A DNA stretch of 64,000 nucleotides from an uncultured bacterium (GTDB lineage Bacteria; Bacteroidota; Bacteroidia; Bacteroidales; Bacteroidaceae), in NCBI GenBank assembly GCA_945829425.1, contig CALZUQ010000002.1, positions 1-64,000 of the forward strand, in the 5' to 3' direction. The first letter of the stretch is position 1, and every line of letters starts with the position of its first letter. The translations under genes were made by a program, and so were the position numbers. Below are positions 43,669 to 53,208 of this stretch, piece by piece. The notes below the pieces were generated by a model. It searched no databases. It was not told where the DNA came from and saw nothing but the letters and a program-made list of their open reading frames with translations.

Positions 43669-43991
43669 ATCTTTATCTCGTCAATAAGATGATGTGCCTT
43701 GCACCATTCTTATATCTTTAGGTGGGTTCTATTAATTCCCACCGTCAATAATTCGGTAATTAAGGGTTGACGTTTTGTCATCTTTCCGATTTCTCTCTGG
43801 CGCATACTGCCAGTTTTCTCAGTCACGATGCCCGCATCGCTCCTTCTAAAACTGACACTCTGCCCTCAGAGATAAATCGGAAAGATGTCAAAGCGAATTA
43901 ATAGAACCCACCTTTATCCAATAAGGCGTTGAGCTGTGTTCCATCTTATTTCTTTATCTCGTCAATAAGATGTTGAGCCTTGCCCCATTTC
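43669..43991 (-). repeat. Degenerate tandem copies of the S46 peptidase 3' end, split by a MITE
   Basis: Three segments align on the minus strand: the true gene end (43991-43946, EKWGKAQHLIDEIKK-stop), an immediately following diverged unit (43944-43914, WNTAQRLIG-stop in the matching frame), and a third unit beyond the MITE (43712-43669, EWCKAHHLIDEIK). The first and third share 22 identical consecutive bases. This suggests local tandem duplication of the gene end, or the remnant of a deleted paralogous peptidase, later invaded by the MITE. Confidence 0.7.
43721..43912. mobile_element. MITE-like palindromic element, copy 2 (192 bp)
   Basis: Same 18-bp perfect terminal inverted repeats as copy 1 and near-identical interior, including an identical stretch of about 70 bases from CTCTCTGGCGCATACTGCC to CTAAAACTGACACTCTGC. 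Flanked by TTTA on both sides (43717-43720 and 43913-43916). The two insertions have different 4-bp flanks (TATA and TTTA), consistent with independent transposition into A+T-rich sites. No coding capacity, so it would be mobilised in trans. Confidence 0.85.
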
Positions 43992-46114
43992 TCCATCATG
44001 AATATTACGTAACGTATGTCCACACAGATACATCTTGCAAGGGTCTTGTCGAAGAATATGCTTCCGGACAGCGAGTCCCAGTTGCCGTCGAAAGCAAGTC
44101 CTATAAGCTTGTTGTTTCCGTCGAAGACCGGGGAACCGGAGTTTCCTCCCGTTATGTCGTTGTTTGTAAGGAAGCAGAGGTTCATCGTACCTGTTGTCTT
44201 GTCGGTATATCTTCCGAAGTCTGAAGCCTTGAAGAGCGTATGTATCTCCGGCTCGGCGTAGTATTCATAGTTATATCTGTCTCCGGCAGTCTCTTTGTCT
44301 CCGAGCAACATCTTCTTGTACAGCGACTGCGGCGTGGTGTAATATCCCGACTCTTTTCCGTTGAGGATATAGCCTCCCACCTGTCCGTAAGACATTCTCA
44401 TGGTGAAGTTTGCGTCGCTGTAGTGCGGCATGTCCATCTCCATTTGCAGCTTTGCGTCGCAGAGCATGCGCTCCTGGTCGTATATTTCTTTTGTGAAGGA
44501 GTTACGCCCTTTCTGTATTGTCTGTAGTATGGCGCATAAATCTTGTCCCATGCTTACAGCGACATCGTCCAGCAAGGCTTTGCTGACCTTTTTCTTGTTA
44601 AGGAAGATTTTTTCTCTTGTCATGATTGGCGAAGCGTAAAGCGCCTCAACGTATTCCCTGTATTTGTCCTCTCCCTCCATCTTGTCTATCGTAGCGTAGA
44701 AGTCTGGGAGGAACTCGCTTTCCACCTGCTCACGGTAGTTTTTCAGCAGCGCCACGAGAACGTCCTTCTCTGTATCGAGGTCCCATGTCTCGCTGTTGTC
44801 GCTGAACATGACGTACTGCTTGCTCTTCTTGTTTGCCGGACCGTAGAGCGTCATTCCGCCGGCGAATTTCATAGCCCTTGTCACCACCTCGTTCTTTCTT
44901 ATAAACGTCTCATAGAAAATCGTCATAGCCTTGACGTATCGTGACTGCTGGGCGTAAAGAGAGCCGAGCCGCTTTATGTCGAGCTGCCCTTTCAGGTAGC
45001 TGGTGCTGTCGATATATTGCTGGATACGTTTCTCGTAAACCCTCTTCATAGAAACAATGCCTATGGAGTCTATACATTTGTTCATGCCGCGTGCGTTCTT
45101 CCAGTAGTTGGCAGACTCGGCGAACTTTGAGTCGTATTTTATTCGTACACCTTCATCAGCACGCATGTGTTTCTTCATGACGTCGAGGAGCACAGTCCTC
45201 ACCTGATGCCGGGGCGTGTTGCTACAGTCGCGCATGGTCTCAATGCCGAAACTGGAAAGGTATCTGTTTGTAGTGCCGGGGTAGCCCATAGTCATGGCAA
45301 AGTCCCCTTCTTTATATCCGTCGAAGTTTACTCGTGCGTAGACGGCAGGATGATAAGGTATGTTCTCCTCAGAATATTTTGCCGGCTCACCCGTTTTCGG
45401 GTTGCAGTATATGCGGAAGACGGAGAAGTCGCATGTCTGGCGTGGCCACATCCAGTTGTCTGTCTCGCCGCCGAATTTTCCCATAGACTTCGGTATAGTG
45501 AATACAAGTCGCACATCATAGAAGTCACGGTATGTCGTGAGGTAATACTTGTTGCCCTCATAGAATGGCTTCAGTTCCACGCGTAGTGTAGAGTCCACCT
45601 TAGTGATTTTTTTCTGCTCCACGTTTTCCAGAGAGTCAAGCAGGGCCGTCTGACGTTCCAACGACATTGTCCTGATGCCGTGTGCGAGGACCTCGTCAGT
45701 AATGTCGCACTGGGAGATCATGAACGAAACGAAGAGATCTTCGTTAGGCAGTTCCTCCTCGTAGCTTCTCGCCACAAAGCCGTTGAGCAGGTAGTCGTGT
45801 TCTGTCGTGGAGTGAGAGCGTATAGCCTCAAAGCCGCAGTGATGGTTGGTAAGCACGAGGCCGTCGGCAGATACTACGACTCCCGAACAGTAGCCGCCGA
45901 AGTTCACTACAGCCTTGGATATGGCCCCTTTGTCGTTATAAAGATCTGCATACTTCATGTGGTAGCCCTCCTCCTGCATCTCGTTGAATACCGCTTCCGG
46001 AAGGTTTGACAGTGTCCACATTCCTTCGTCAGCCTTTGCCGGCGAACACCATGCTGAAAGAAGGATTACTGCAAGGCATGATAAAAGCCCGCCAAGTTTT
46101 TTCGTTATAAACAT
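43946..46114 (-). CDS. S46 family dipeptidyl-peptidase (DPP7-like)
   Basis: 722 residues from ATG 46114, which has AGGA a few bases ahead and gives a signal peptide (MFITKKLGGLLSCLAVILLSAW...AKA); an in-frame ATG at 46129 is also possible. Chymotrypsin-like catalytic residues: His in TNHHCG (about 91-92) and Ser in GGNSGSPVFDG. The residue 18 positions after this Ser is Gly (LAFDGNW); in DPP11, which cleaves after Asp/Glu, it is Arg, so hydrophobic P1 preference (DPP7 type) is expected. It releases dipeptides from oligopeptides in the periplasm, important for peptide-fermenting Bacteroidales. The gene's 3' end is duplicated downstream. Confidence 0.93.
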   Translation of the reverse strand: MFITKKLGGLLSCLAVILLSAWCSPAKADEGMWTLSNLPEAVFNEMQEEGYHMKYADLYNDKGAISKAVVNFGGYCSGVVVSADGLVLTNHHCGFEAIRSHSTTEHDYLLNGFVARSYEEELPNEDLFVSFMISQCDITDEVLAHGIRTMSLERQTALLDSLENVEQKKITKVDSTLRVELKPFYEGNKYYLTTYRDFYDVRLVFTIPKSMGKFGGETDNWMWPRQTCDFSVFRIYCNPKTGEPAKYSEENIPYHPAVYARVNFDGYKEGDFAMTMGYPGTTNRYLSSFGIETMRDCSNTPRHQVRTVLLDVMKKHMRADEGVRIKYDSKFAESANYWKNARGMNKCIDSIGIVSMKRVYEKRIQQYIDSTSYLKGQLDIKRLGSLYAQQSRYVKAMTIFYETFIRKNEVVTRAMKFAGGMTLYGPANKKSKQYVMFSDNSETWDLDTEKDVLVALLKNYREQVESEFLPDFYATIDKMEGEDKYREYVEALYASPIMTREKIFLNKKKVSKALLDDVAVSMGQDLCAILQTIQKGRNSFTKEIYDQERMLCDAKLQMEMDMPHYSDANFTMRMSYGQVGGYILNGKESGYYTTPQSLYKKMLLGDKETAGDRYNYEYYAEPEIHTLFKASDFGRYTDKTTGTMNLCFLTNNDITGGNSGSPVFDGNNKLIGLAFDGNWDSLSGSIFFDKTLARCICVDIRYVIFMMEKWGKAQHLIDEIKK

Positions 46115-46160
46115 AAATTCCTGTACCATTTTTACTATACTTTTATCGGTGAGAGATTAT

Positions 46161-46207
46161 GTCCTCCGGACCCATTGGATTGAGGGAAGTTATTTATAGA
46201 ACCCACC
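46161..46207. repeat. Partial GGTGGG-family sequence upstream of the S46 gene
   Basis: GTCCTCCGGACCC (46161-46173) is shared exactly with 24607-24619, and the segment ends TTTATAGAACCCACC, matching the right terminus of the MITEs. No matching left end is seen, so it is a fragment or a diverged relative. Confidence 0.4.
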
Positions 46208-46336
46208 TTGATTATTTAAATATTCTTCTTCCTGCTTTGTTTTTTAGTACGTTCTCTTGTTTTTATTCAAGCTCCTCTTCTCATTTATTCGGACCTTCTA
46301 AACGTTTCTAATCCCAGTTCACTCTGTTTGCATAGC

Positions 46337-48127
46337 TTAGAAATTCACAGTAAACGCTCCGCCGATAATGAAGAGGTTCATGAACTTCTCTGCCTTTCCT
46401 TTTGTCGTGGCTGTCAGTCCCTCGTAAACCTCGGGAAAATCTGTCACGAATGCTGTTTTCTCCATTGCCGCTATCGCCTCGTCAGAGAACGCCTTTCCGT
46501 AATAGAAGTATTTGTTCTTGGCAATGTCGTAGTCGGCAAACACCTTCCACGAGAAGTTTTCCTTATATCTCCATGTCAGGCTCAGTCCTGCTACGAGGTT
46601 CAGCGAGTTGTTTCCGTCAACCTTCATCATCTCATATTCCTCTGTAGCGTTTTCCAATACGTAGTTATAGTTGTTGTTAATTTTGGCGTCGAATGCCGGT
46701 GCCGATATGAAGCGGTTTCCGTAAGCGTCCTCATACCAGTAGAGGTTTCCTTTCGACCCGTCCGTCAGGGTGTATGTTCCGGCAACTGAAGGCCGTCCGT
46801 TTCTTGCCTTATACGACACCCCGCTTGTCATACGTGTTCCGACGAGGAGCTTTCCACCTAAGCTGAGACGGTGGGAGAGAGGCAGATTGCCGTAGACACC
46901 GCAGTCGAGGGAGATGTCTATGAAGTTGTTGTTGTCAAGGTACATGCTGTATATGCCGGGCAGCGGAACGTTCTTCCCGACCTCCGCGTCATAATATTCA
47001 TACTCGCCGAGCATGGAGTTTATTGCAGCGATAACAGCCTGATCGTCTTCTCCGATGTTCAGACCCCTTGACGGTGTCGTGGTGATGCGTGCCATACCAC
47101 CTATGCCGATATACTTGTTCAGGAAGTGCGCTCCCTCTACGCCGAATACCGTACTCGTTCCAAGGCGTATGTAGTCTTTTGCGTCGTCGTTGTCGAATGT
47201 GAAGTCTATTCTTCCGGTGTGCATACCTACACCCATCTGAATGTCGAAGAACGACGGGTGGTTAGGGTCGGTATATATGGCCATCTCTTTCCTCATGATG
47301 CCACGGTTCTTGAATATCATGTCGCCAAGGAAATACCCCACCTCGGTAGAGAAGAGACCTATTCCCGCTCCTGCCACAACGTCTGAAATCCAGTGCCTGT
47401 TGTTCAGGACGCGCATTATTCCCGTTGCTGTAGCCACGGTATATCCTCCTACCGAGAACCATGGTGAGCGTGTCAGGCCATACTCCTTGTGCAATACCGT
47501 AGCTGCGGCGAATGCCGTTGCGGTATGTCCTGAGGGGAAGGAGTTGCGTGTGGAGTTGTCCGGCCTCATTTCTTTCACGGAATATTTCGTGGAGTTTACG
47601 AACGTAGCCATTACGGCATTTGCGAGGAGCGTAGAAGTCACGAAGCGCGGCCAGTCAGAGCGTCCTTCATACCCTGCGAGTTTCAGGCCTGTCACGACGG
47701 CGTAAGGAGCAAACTGCGTATAGTTGTCTACCTCGCTCTTGAAGTTTTCCTCGAAGTTGAAACGCGCCGAACGGAACGCTTTCTTCTGGCTTTTTATTAT
47801 GAACGACGAGAGGAAGATTGGTATTCCGGCGTACGTGACGTCCCTTTTCCAGTTATAGTACGGCTTGCTGTTGCCGAAGTCTATACATTTCTCACCCAGG
47901 AAGTTACGGTAATACTTCAGCGTGTCAGTACTGTTCTTCTCCAGAATGTCGGCAATCTCCTTGCTTACTTCTGGCTTATTGAGTGTGTACTCGTCTGCGC
48001 TGCTCTCTTTCGGCGCAAAGCTGCAGTGCGAAGCCTGCAGAGCGTCTTCAGTTGTATTTACATTTTCTGCGGCAGCTGTCATGAAGGCGCCGAGCACCGT
48101 CAAAACGCATAAAAAGTTTCTTTTCAT
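46337..48127 (-). CDS. PAP2-family phosphatase with C-terminal outer-membrane-like beta domain
   Basis: 596 residues. Signal peptide (MKRNFLCVLTVLGAFMTAAA). A PAP2 domain at about 95-275 has all three motifs: KEMRPDNSTRN (KX6RP type), SFPSGHTATAFAAA and NNRHWISDVVAG. After about 290 the sequence becomes beta-rich with alternating aromatic residues and ends VNF, like an outer-membrane barrel. The fusion suggests a phosphatase displayed at the outer membrane, acting on lipid or other phosphate esters such as undecaprenyl diphosphate or lipid A; the substrate is not determinable here. Confidence 0.87.
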   Translation of the reverse strand: MKRNFLCVLTVLGAFMTAAAENVNTTEDALQASHCSFAPKESSADEYTLNKPEVSKEIADILEKNSTDTLKYYRNFLGEKCIDFGNSKPYYNWKRDVTYAGIPIFLSSFIIKSQKKAFRSARFNFEENFKSEVDNYTQFAPYAVVTGLKLAGYEGRSDWPRFVTSTLLANAVMATFVNSTKYSVKEMRPDNSTRNSFPSGHTATAFAAATVLHKEYGLTRSPWFSVGGYTVATATGIMRVLNNRHWISDVVAGAGIGLFSTEVGYFLGDMIFKNRGIMRKEMAIYTDPNHPSFFDIQMGVGMHTGRIDFTFDNDDAKDYIRLGTSTVFGVEGAHFLNKYIGIGGMARITTTPSRGLNIGEDDQAVIAAINSMLGEYEYYDAEVGKNVPLPGIYSMYLDNNNFIDISLDCGVYGNLPLSHRLSLGGKLLVGTRMTSGVSYKARNGRPSVAGTYTLTDGSKGNLYWYEDAYGNRFISAPAFDAKINNNYNYVLENATEEYEMMKVDGNNSLNLVAGLSLTWRYKENFSWKVFADYDIAKNKYFYYGKAFSDEAIAAMEKTAFVTDFPEVYEGLTATTKGKAEKFMNLFIIGGAFTVNF

Positions 48128-48175
48128 ACTTTAACTGTTACTTTTCTTCATTTTTCTTGTTGTTATTACTTGTTG

Positions 48176-49804
48176 CTATTGCGTCATCTCCCTAACCTTT
48201 TTACCTGTTGTGTTCATCTCCCTTATTATTCTCACTCCCTCGTTATATATGTCATTGCTGTCGTTTATCACCTCATAGTATGCCGACTGTGTGAATATGT
48301 CGCGTGCTATGAGGGCTTTTATCTGCCGTGCCATTTCGGGCAGTGCTCTTTGCTTTTCCTCTTCGTCCTTTGGTGTCACGCCCTCTTTCTCGCCTTCTTT
48401 CACAATCTCGTCGAGGAGGCTCATTGGTGTCTCGTAGCTCTTTTTGAATTCTGCTACATCGGGATACTGCATGAGCGTTTTCCTGTTTTTGTCGAAATAT
48501 TTCAGTATCTTTGTCACTATGATGCCCTTTGCCACGAGTTTGCTATGGTATCTGGTATATTTCATGGTATCGAGTGGCACGAAGATGTCTGGCATGATGC
48601 CCCCTCCGCCATACACTGTGCGGTGGTCGTTAAGCGTCTCGTATTTCAGTGAGTCTGCGAAGTGTATGGAGTCACGGCAGGTCAGTTCGCCCTTCTTCAG
48701 CCTTTCGTTTATGTCCATGTCATAGTCTTTCTTGTCGCCCGGCTTGAAAGGCTTCTGTATGCAGCGTCCTGTAGGTGTGTAGTAATGAGCCACAGTGAGG
48801 CGTATCATCGAACCGTCAGGAAGTTCAATAGGTCTCTGCACCAGTCCTTTGCCGAATGTCCTTCGCCCCACCACAACACCTCTGTCCTGGTCTTGTACGG
48901 CTCCGGAGACAATCTCTGACGCCGAGGCGGAATATTCGTTCACGAGCAGTACGATGTTTCCACGTCTCATCCTGCCGTGACCGGTAGCACGTGACTCATG
49001 GCGTGGTACAGCACGTCCTGTGGTATATACTATCAGAGCATCCTCGTTGAGGAACTCGTCCGCCACTCTTTCTGCCGCAGAGAGATAGCCCCCGCCGTTG
49101 TCCTGAAGGTCGAGTATCAGGCTGAACTCCTTATCGGGAGCCAAACTTTCCGACACCGTCTTCAGCGAGTCTATCGCCGCCACGACCTCAGCGTGTGTCG
49201 TTGCGCTGAATTTCTGCAGCTTAACGTAGCCTATTCCTGGTTCTATGATATAAGCAGCGTCCACGCTGTTGAGAGGTATCTTGTCGCGTGTTATGCGGAA
49301 GGTCAGCAGCGAGCGTTCTCCTGGTCTTTTCACGCTTACGGTAACCTTTGTACCTTTCTTTCCCCTAAGCCTTTTCATGATGTCCGTCCTCGACATCTTC
49401 ACTCCGGCTATGGCGGTATCGTTTACTGCCACTATTCTGTCTCCGGCGAGTATGCCAACCTTTGCCGAGGGGCCGCCGCTTATTGTCTGTATGACGAGCA
49501 GTGTGTCTTCTATCATGTTGAACTGCACTCCTATGCCGTCGAAGTTGCCTTCTAAGGGCTCCGTAAGTTCCTTTGTCTCCTTAGCCGAGGAGTATGAGGA
49601 GTGAGGGTCGAGGCGTGAGAGCATACCTTTTATTCCCTCCTCCACGATATTGTTTGCGTCTAAGGAGTCTACATAAAGGCTCTCTATGGCCATTTCTGCA
49701 ATCTGCAGTTTCCTCAACGGCGAGTCGGCGCTGAAATTCAGCTTAAGTTGCGCCATGGTGGCCATAGAGACCGTCAGCAATGCTGTCAGCAGTATTTTTC
49801 TCAT
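48176..49804 (-). CDS. S41 family C-terminal-processing peptidase (second of two)
   Basis: 542 residues from ATG 49804, which gives the signal peptide MRKILLTALLTVSMATMAQ; the frame continues upstream into parE and those starts are rejected. PDZ domain (about 75-165: GNFDGIGVQFNMIEDTLLVIQ, AGDRIVAVND), then S41 core with nucleophile Ser in EYSASASEIVSG and Lys in TFGKGLVQRP. Periplasmic Ser-Lys protease. It starts 34 bp after parE and is probably co-transcribed with it. Confidence 0.93.
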   Translation of the reverse strand: MRKILLTALLTVSMATMAQLKLNFSADSPLRKLQIAEMAIESLYVDSLDANNIVEEGIKGMLSRLDPHSSYSSAKETKELTEPLEGNFDGIGVQFNMIEDTLLVIQTISGGPSAKVGILAGDRIVAVNDTAIAGVKMSRTDIMKRLRGKKGTKVTVSVKRPGERSLLTFRITRDKIPLNSVDAAYIIEPGIGYVKLQKFSATTHAEVVAAIDSLKTVSESLAPDKEFSLILDLQDNGGGYLSAAERVADEFLNEDALIVYTTGRAVPRHESRATGHGRMRRGNIVLLVNEYSASASEIVSGAVQDQDRGVVVGRRTFGKGLVQRPIELPDGSMIRLTVAHYYTPTGRCIQKPFKPGDKKDYDMDINERLKKGELTCRDSIHFADSLKYETLNDHRTVYGGGGIMPDIFVPLDTMKYTRYHSKLVAKGIIVTKILKYFDKNRKTLMQYPDVAEFKKSYETPMSLLDEIVKEGEKEGVTPKDEEEKQRALPEMARQIKALIARDIFTQSAYYEVINDSNDIYNEGVRIIREMNTTGKKVREMTQ

Positions 49805-49838
49805 CTGTTCTGTTTTTTGTTTCTGTGGGTATAAACCC

Positions 49839-51836
49839 CTACATGTCTTCTTCTGGTAAGTCCTCTTCAATCACGAGGTTGTTTATGATGAAGTTCTGGC
49901 GTTCCACCGTGTTCTTTCCCATATAGTATTCCAGGAGTCTCTGCACCTGGTCTTCCTGTCTCAGGGTCACCTGTTCAAGCCTTATGTCCGGTCCTATGAA
50001 TCCGGCGAACTCGTCAGGGTTTATCTCTCCGAGACCTTTGAAACGCGTTATCTCTGGGTCAGGTCCCAGGTCGGCGATGGCCTGTAGCCTCTCCTCCTCG
50101 CTGTAGCAGTAGCGTGTTATGAAGTCTTTCTGCTTCTCGTTCCTTGCCACACTCTTTTCGTCAGCCGCCTTAACCACCTCGCGGTTCTTTATCTTCGTTC
50201 GTTTGTTTCTTACGCGGAAGAGCGGAGTCTGCAGGACGTAGACATGGCCTTTTCTCACCAGTTCCGGGAAGAACTGCAGGAAGAAGGTTATTATGAGCAG
50301 TCGGATGTGCATGCCGTCGACATCGGCATCAGTAGCTACGATGACCTTGTTATATCTCAGCGTGTCAAGGCCGTCCTCAATGTCGAGAGCCGCTTGCAGA
50401 AGGTTAAACTCTTCATTTTCGTAAACCACCTTCTTCGTAAGTCCGAAGGAGTTCAGTGGCTTCCCTCTCAGCGAGAAGACAGCCTGCGTGGTGACGTTTC
50501 TCGACTTCGTTATAGAGCCGGAAGCGGAGTCGCCCTCAGTGATGAATATCGAAGACTCCTCCTTCAGCGGATTCTTGAAGTCAGAATAGTGTACGCGGCA
50601 GTCGCGGAGCTTCGGGTTGTGGAGGTTTGCCTTCTTTGCCCTTTCACGTGCGAGCTTTGTGATGCCCGCCATGGCTTTCCTCTCTTTTTCCGAGGATGTT
50701 ATCTTCTCAAGAATGATGTCGGCAATGTCGGTGTTCCTGTGCAGGAAATTATCCACCTCGGTATGTACGAAATCCCCGACATATTTGTTTATGCTTATGC
50801 CGTCAGGAGCCATTTGCAGCGAGCCGAGCTTTATCTTCGTCTGTGACTCGAACATAGGCTCCTCAACGTTTACCGCTATCGCCGCCACTATGCCGTTGCG
50901 TATGTCTGTAAACTCAAAGGCTTTCTGGAAATAGTCTTTCAGTGTCTTGGCTATGTGCTCCTTGAATGCCGACTGGTGTGTGCCACCCTGTGTGGTATGC
51001 TGTCCGTTGACAAACGAGTGGTACTCCTCGCCGTATTGGTTGGCGTGTGTGAAGGCTATCTCTATGTCATCGCCCTTGATATGTATTATAGGGTATAGCG
51101 GTGTCGAGGACATATTGTCCTTCAGCAGGTCCTGAAGTCCGTTTCTCGACGCTATGCGCCTGCCGTTGTGCATGATGATAAGCCCGGAGTTGAGATACGT
51201 GTAGTTTCTCAGCATTTCCGCTACGATATCATCCTGGAAACGGTAGTTGACGAAGAGCGTATTGTCCGGTTCGAAGAATATGAAGGTGCCGTTCTCCTCT
51301 TCCGTAGGTGTCGTCTCGTCCTCTATGAGTATTCCGCGTTCGAAATATGCCCGTCGCATCACTCCGTCACGGAACGAGCGCACCTCAAAGCGTGAGGATA
51401 GGAAGTTTACCGCCTTTACACCTACGCCGTTCATGCCCACCGACTTCTTAAAAGCCTTGGAGTCGTATTTTCCACCAGTATTGAGTTGTGAAACAGCCTC
51501 AATCATCTTTCCTTGCGGTATGCCGCGGCCATAGTCACGTATAGCCACAGCCCCCTGTGTCTCAGTCTCTTTAACGTTGAGCACAGTGATAGGAGAATCT
51601 TTTCCGAAGACATCCACCTCAATGCGTTTTCCGGCGTTCATGCGGAACTCGTCTATACTGTTGTCTATAGCTTCTTTCAGCAGTACGTAAATGCCATCTT
51701 CGGCGTGTGTGCCGTCGCCGAGTCGTCCGATATACATTCCCGGTCGTGTACGGATATGCTCTACGTCAGACAGTTTCCTGATGTTGTCGTCGGTATATTC
51801 TACCTGCTGTTCCTGTATTTCTATGTCCTCTGTCAT
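49839..51836 (-). CDS. parE: DNA topoisomerase IV subunit B (ParE)
   Basis: 665 residues. GHKL ATPase with [35 protein letters not shown] and [14 protein letters not shown]; Toprim with [16 protein letters not shown] and [15 protein letters not shown]-terminal [14 protein letters not shown] block ([17 protein letters not shown]). Decatenates daughter chromosomes with ParC, which is not in the window. The call as ParE rather than GyrB rests on the shorter length and on the N-terminal sequence. Confidence 0.9.
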   Translation of the reverse strand: MTEDIEIQEQQVEYTDDNIRKLSDVEHIRTRPGMYIGRLGDGTHAEDGIYVLLKEAIDNSIDEFRMNAGKRIEVDVFGKDSPITVLNVKETETQGAVAIRDYGRGIPQGKMIEAVSQLNTGGKYDSKAFKKSVGMNGVGVKAVNFLSSRFEVRSFRDGVMRRAYFERGILIEDETTPTEEENGTFIFFEPDNTLFVNYRFQDDIVAEMLRNYTYLNSGLIIMHNGRRIASRNGLQDLLKDNMSSTPLYPIIHIKGDDIEIAFTHANQYGEEYHSFVNGQHTTQGGTHQSAFKEHIAKTLKDYFQKAFEFTDIRNGIVAAIAVNVEEPMFESQTKIKLGSLQMAPDGISINKYVGDFVHTEVDNFLHRNTDIADIILEKITSSEKERKAMAGITKLARERAKKANLHNPKLRDCRVHYSDFKNPLKEESSIFITEGDSASGSITKSRNVTTQAVFSLRGKPLNSFGLTKKVVYENEEFNLLQAALDIEDGLDTLRYNKVIVATDADVDGMHIRLLIITFFLQFFPELVRKGHVYVLQTPLFRVRNKRTKIKNREVVKAADEKSVARNEKQKDFITRYCYSEEERLQAIADLGPDPEITRFKGLGEINPDEFAGFIGPDIRLEQVTLRQEDQVQRLLEYYMGKNTVERQNFIINNLVIEEDLPEEDM

Positions 51837-51970
51837 TAAGGTTAGGTTTTTATGGAGGGTACTCTACAGTCCCGCCTTATTCTTATATGGCGCGGCAGCC
51901 TTTTTAAGGTGTGCTTTGCCGTTCTGTGGTTTTCTGTCTCTGTTATGCCACGATTTTCCTCTTCTTCATG

Positions 51971-53122
51971 TCATAGCGGTTTCTTCCAACAAACCCTGCG
52001 CTTATGGTTCTCGTGCTCGAAAGCGTCCCATTGCCCTTGTACAGCCTTGTTGTCTGCCATTTCGACCTGTGTCTCCGCCCATTTGTATTTGTATTTCTGG
52101 AACATAGGTATCAGGTCGTAGAAGAGCAAGGCGTTGGCACCCTTGCTGCGGTATTCAGGCAGTATGCCTATGAGCAGCAGGTCTATACCTTCTGTCTTAT
52201 GGAACTTCAAAGCTCTTATCAAGTGCCACCAACCCCAAGGCAGCAAGCGTCCACGGCGGCATTTCCTCATGGCTTGAGCCAAGGACGAGATTGTTATTCC
52301 TGCTCCTATGATGCGGTGTTCCGGCGTGTTCCAGTCTTCTATGAACGTCAGGAGCGTCATGTCGAGAGCCGGAGCGAACATTTTTACCGTCTGATGTATC
52401 TGCCGTTCCGTCATTTCGCTATATCCGTAGAGGTCTTTGTATGTGGCGTTTATTATCTGGAAGAGTTTTTGTCCCATTTGCTCTTTTCCGAACACCTCGC
52501 TGCGTTTTATCTTCCTGATATGCAGGTTATAGCGTTTCATAATCATTTCGCTGACCTTCTTGAACTTCTCTGGCATGACCTCCGGCACCTTAACGAGATA
52601 TTCGTTGTATCTGTTGTCCACCTCATATCCTCCCAGCTGTTCAAAGAGCTGAGGGTAATAGGCGTAGTTGTATATTGTTGGCATGGTGCCCATGCGGTCG
52701 AAACCGTATGTCAGCATGCCTTCTGGATCCATGTCTGTAAAGCCGAGAGGGCCTACGATATGTGTCATGCCATGTTGCCTCCCGAAGTCCTCTACTGCTT
52801 CCATAAGTGCCCGAAGCACGTCAATGTCGTCTATGAAGTCTATCCAACCGAACCTGACGTTCTTCTGGTCCCAGCGTTTGTTGGCGAGGTTGTTTATTAT
52901 GGCTGCCACCCTTCCTGCGAGCTGGTTGTCTTTATAGGCAAGAAAATACTCCGCCTCACAAAATTCGAAGGCGGCGTTTATGTCTTTTGACAGAGTGTTC
53001 ATCTCGTCGCTGAAAAGACATGGCACGTCATAATCGGAGGTCGCGTATAATGTGTAGTGGAAGTCGATAAATGTTTTAAGGTCTTTCTTCGTCTCAACCT
53101 TTCTTATTACAATATTTGCCAT
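51971..53122 (-). CDS. GNAT-fold protein, putative N-acyltransferase of unknown substrate
   Basis: 383 residues. Two regions resemble acetyltransferase folds: residues about 1-150 (IRKVETKKDLKTFIDFHYTLY; YFLAYKDNQLAGRVAAIIN) and about 255-375 (RIIGAGITISSLAQ; DLLLIGILPEYRSKGANALLFYDL, the acetyl-CoA binding loop). This double-domain family is common in Bacteroidetes and mostly unannotated. It ends HKRRVCWKKPL. Gene runs from its own promoter; parE is 134 bp downstream. Confidence 0.75.
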   Translation of the reverse strand: MANIVIRKVETKKDLKTFIDFHYTLYATSDYDVPCLFSDEMNTLSKDINAAFEFCEAEYFLAYKDNQLAGRVAAIINNLANKRWDQKNVRFGWIDFIDDIDVLRALMEAVEDFGRQHGMTHIVGPLGFTDMDPEGMLTYGFDRMGTMPTIYNYAYYPQLFEQLGGYEVDNRYNEYLVKVPEVMPEKFKKVSEMIMKRYNLHIRKIKRSEVFGKEQMGQKLFQIINATYKDLYGYSEMTERQIHQTVKMFAPALDMTLLTFIEDWNTPEHRIIGAGITISSLAQAMRKCRRGRLLPWGWWHLIRALKFHKTEGIDLLLIGILPEYRSKGANALLFYDLIPMFQKYKYKWAETQVEMADNKAVQGQWDAFEHENHKRRVCWKKPL

Positions 53123-53151
53123 CGTATAATATAATAATGTATAATAGGGTA

Positions 53152-53159
53152 CAAAATTA
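53152..53159 (-). promoter_or_regulatory. -7 promoter element of the GNAT gene
   Basis: TAATTTTG on the minus strand, 30 bp upstream of the start codon. No clear -33 element. Confidence 0.45.
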
Positions 53160-53208
53160 AGAAAAAAATGTCATTACATACGATAAGCAAGAGATTTTTT
53201 TGTTTTTT

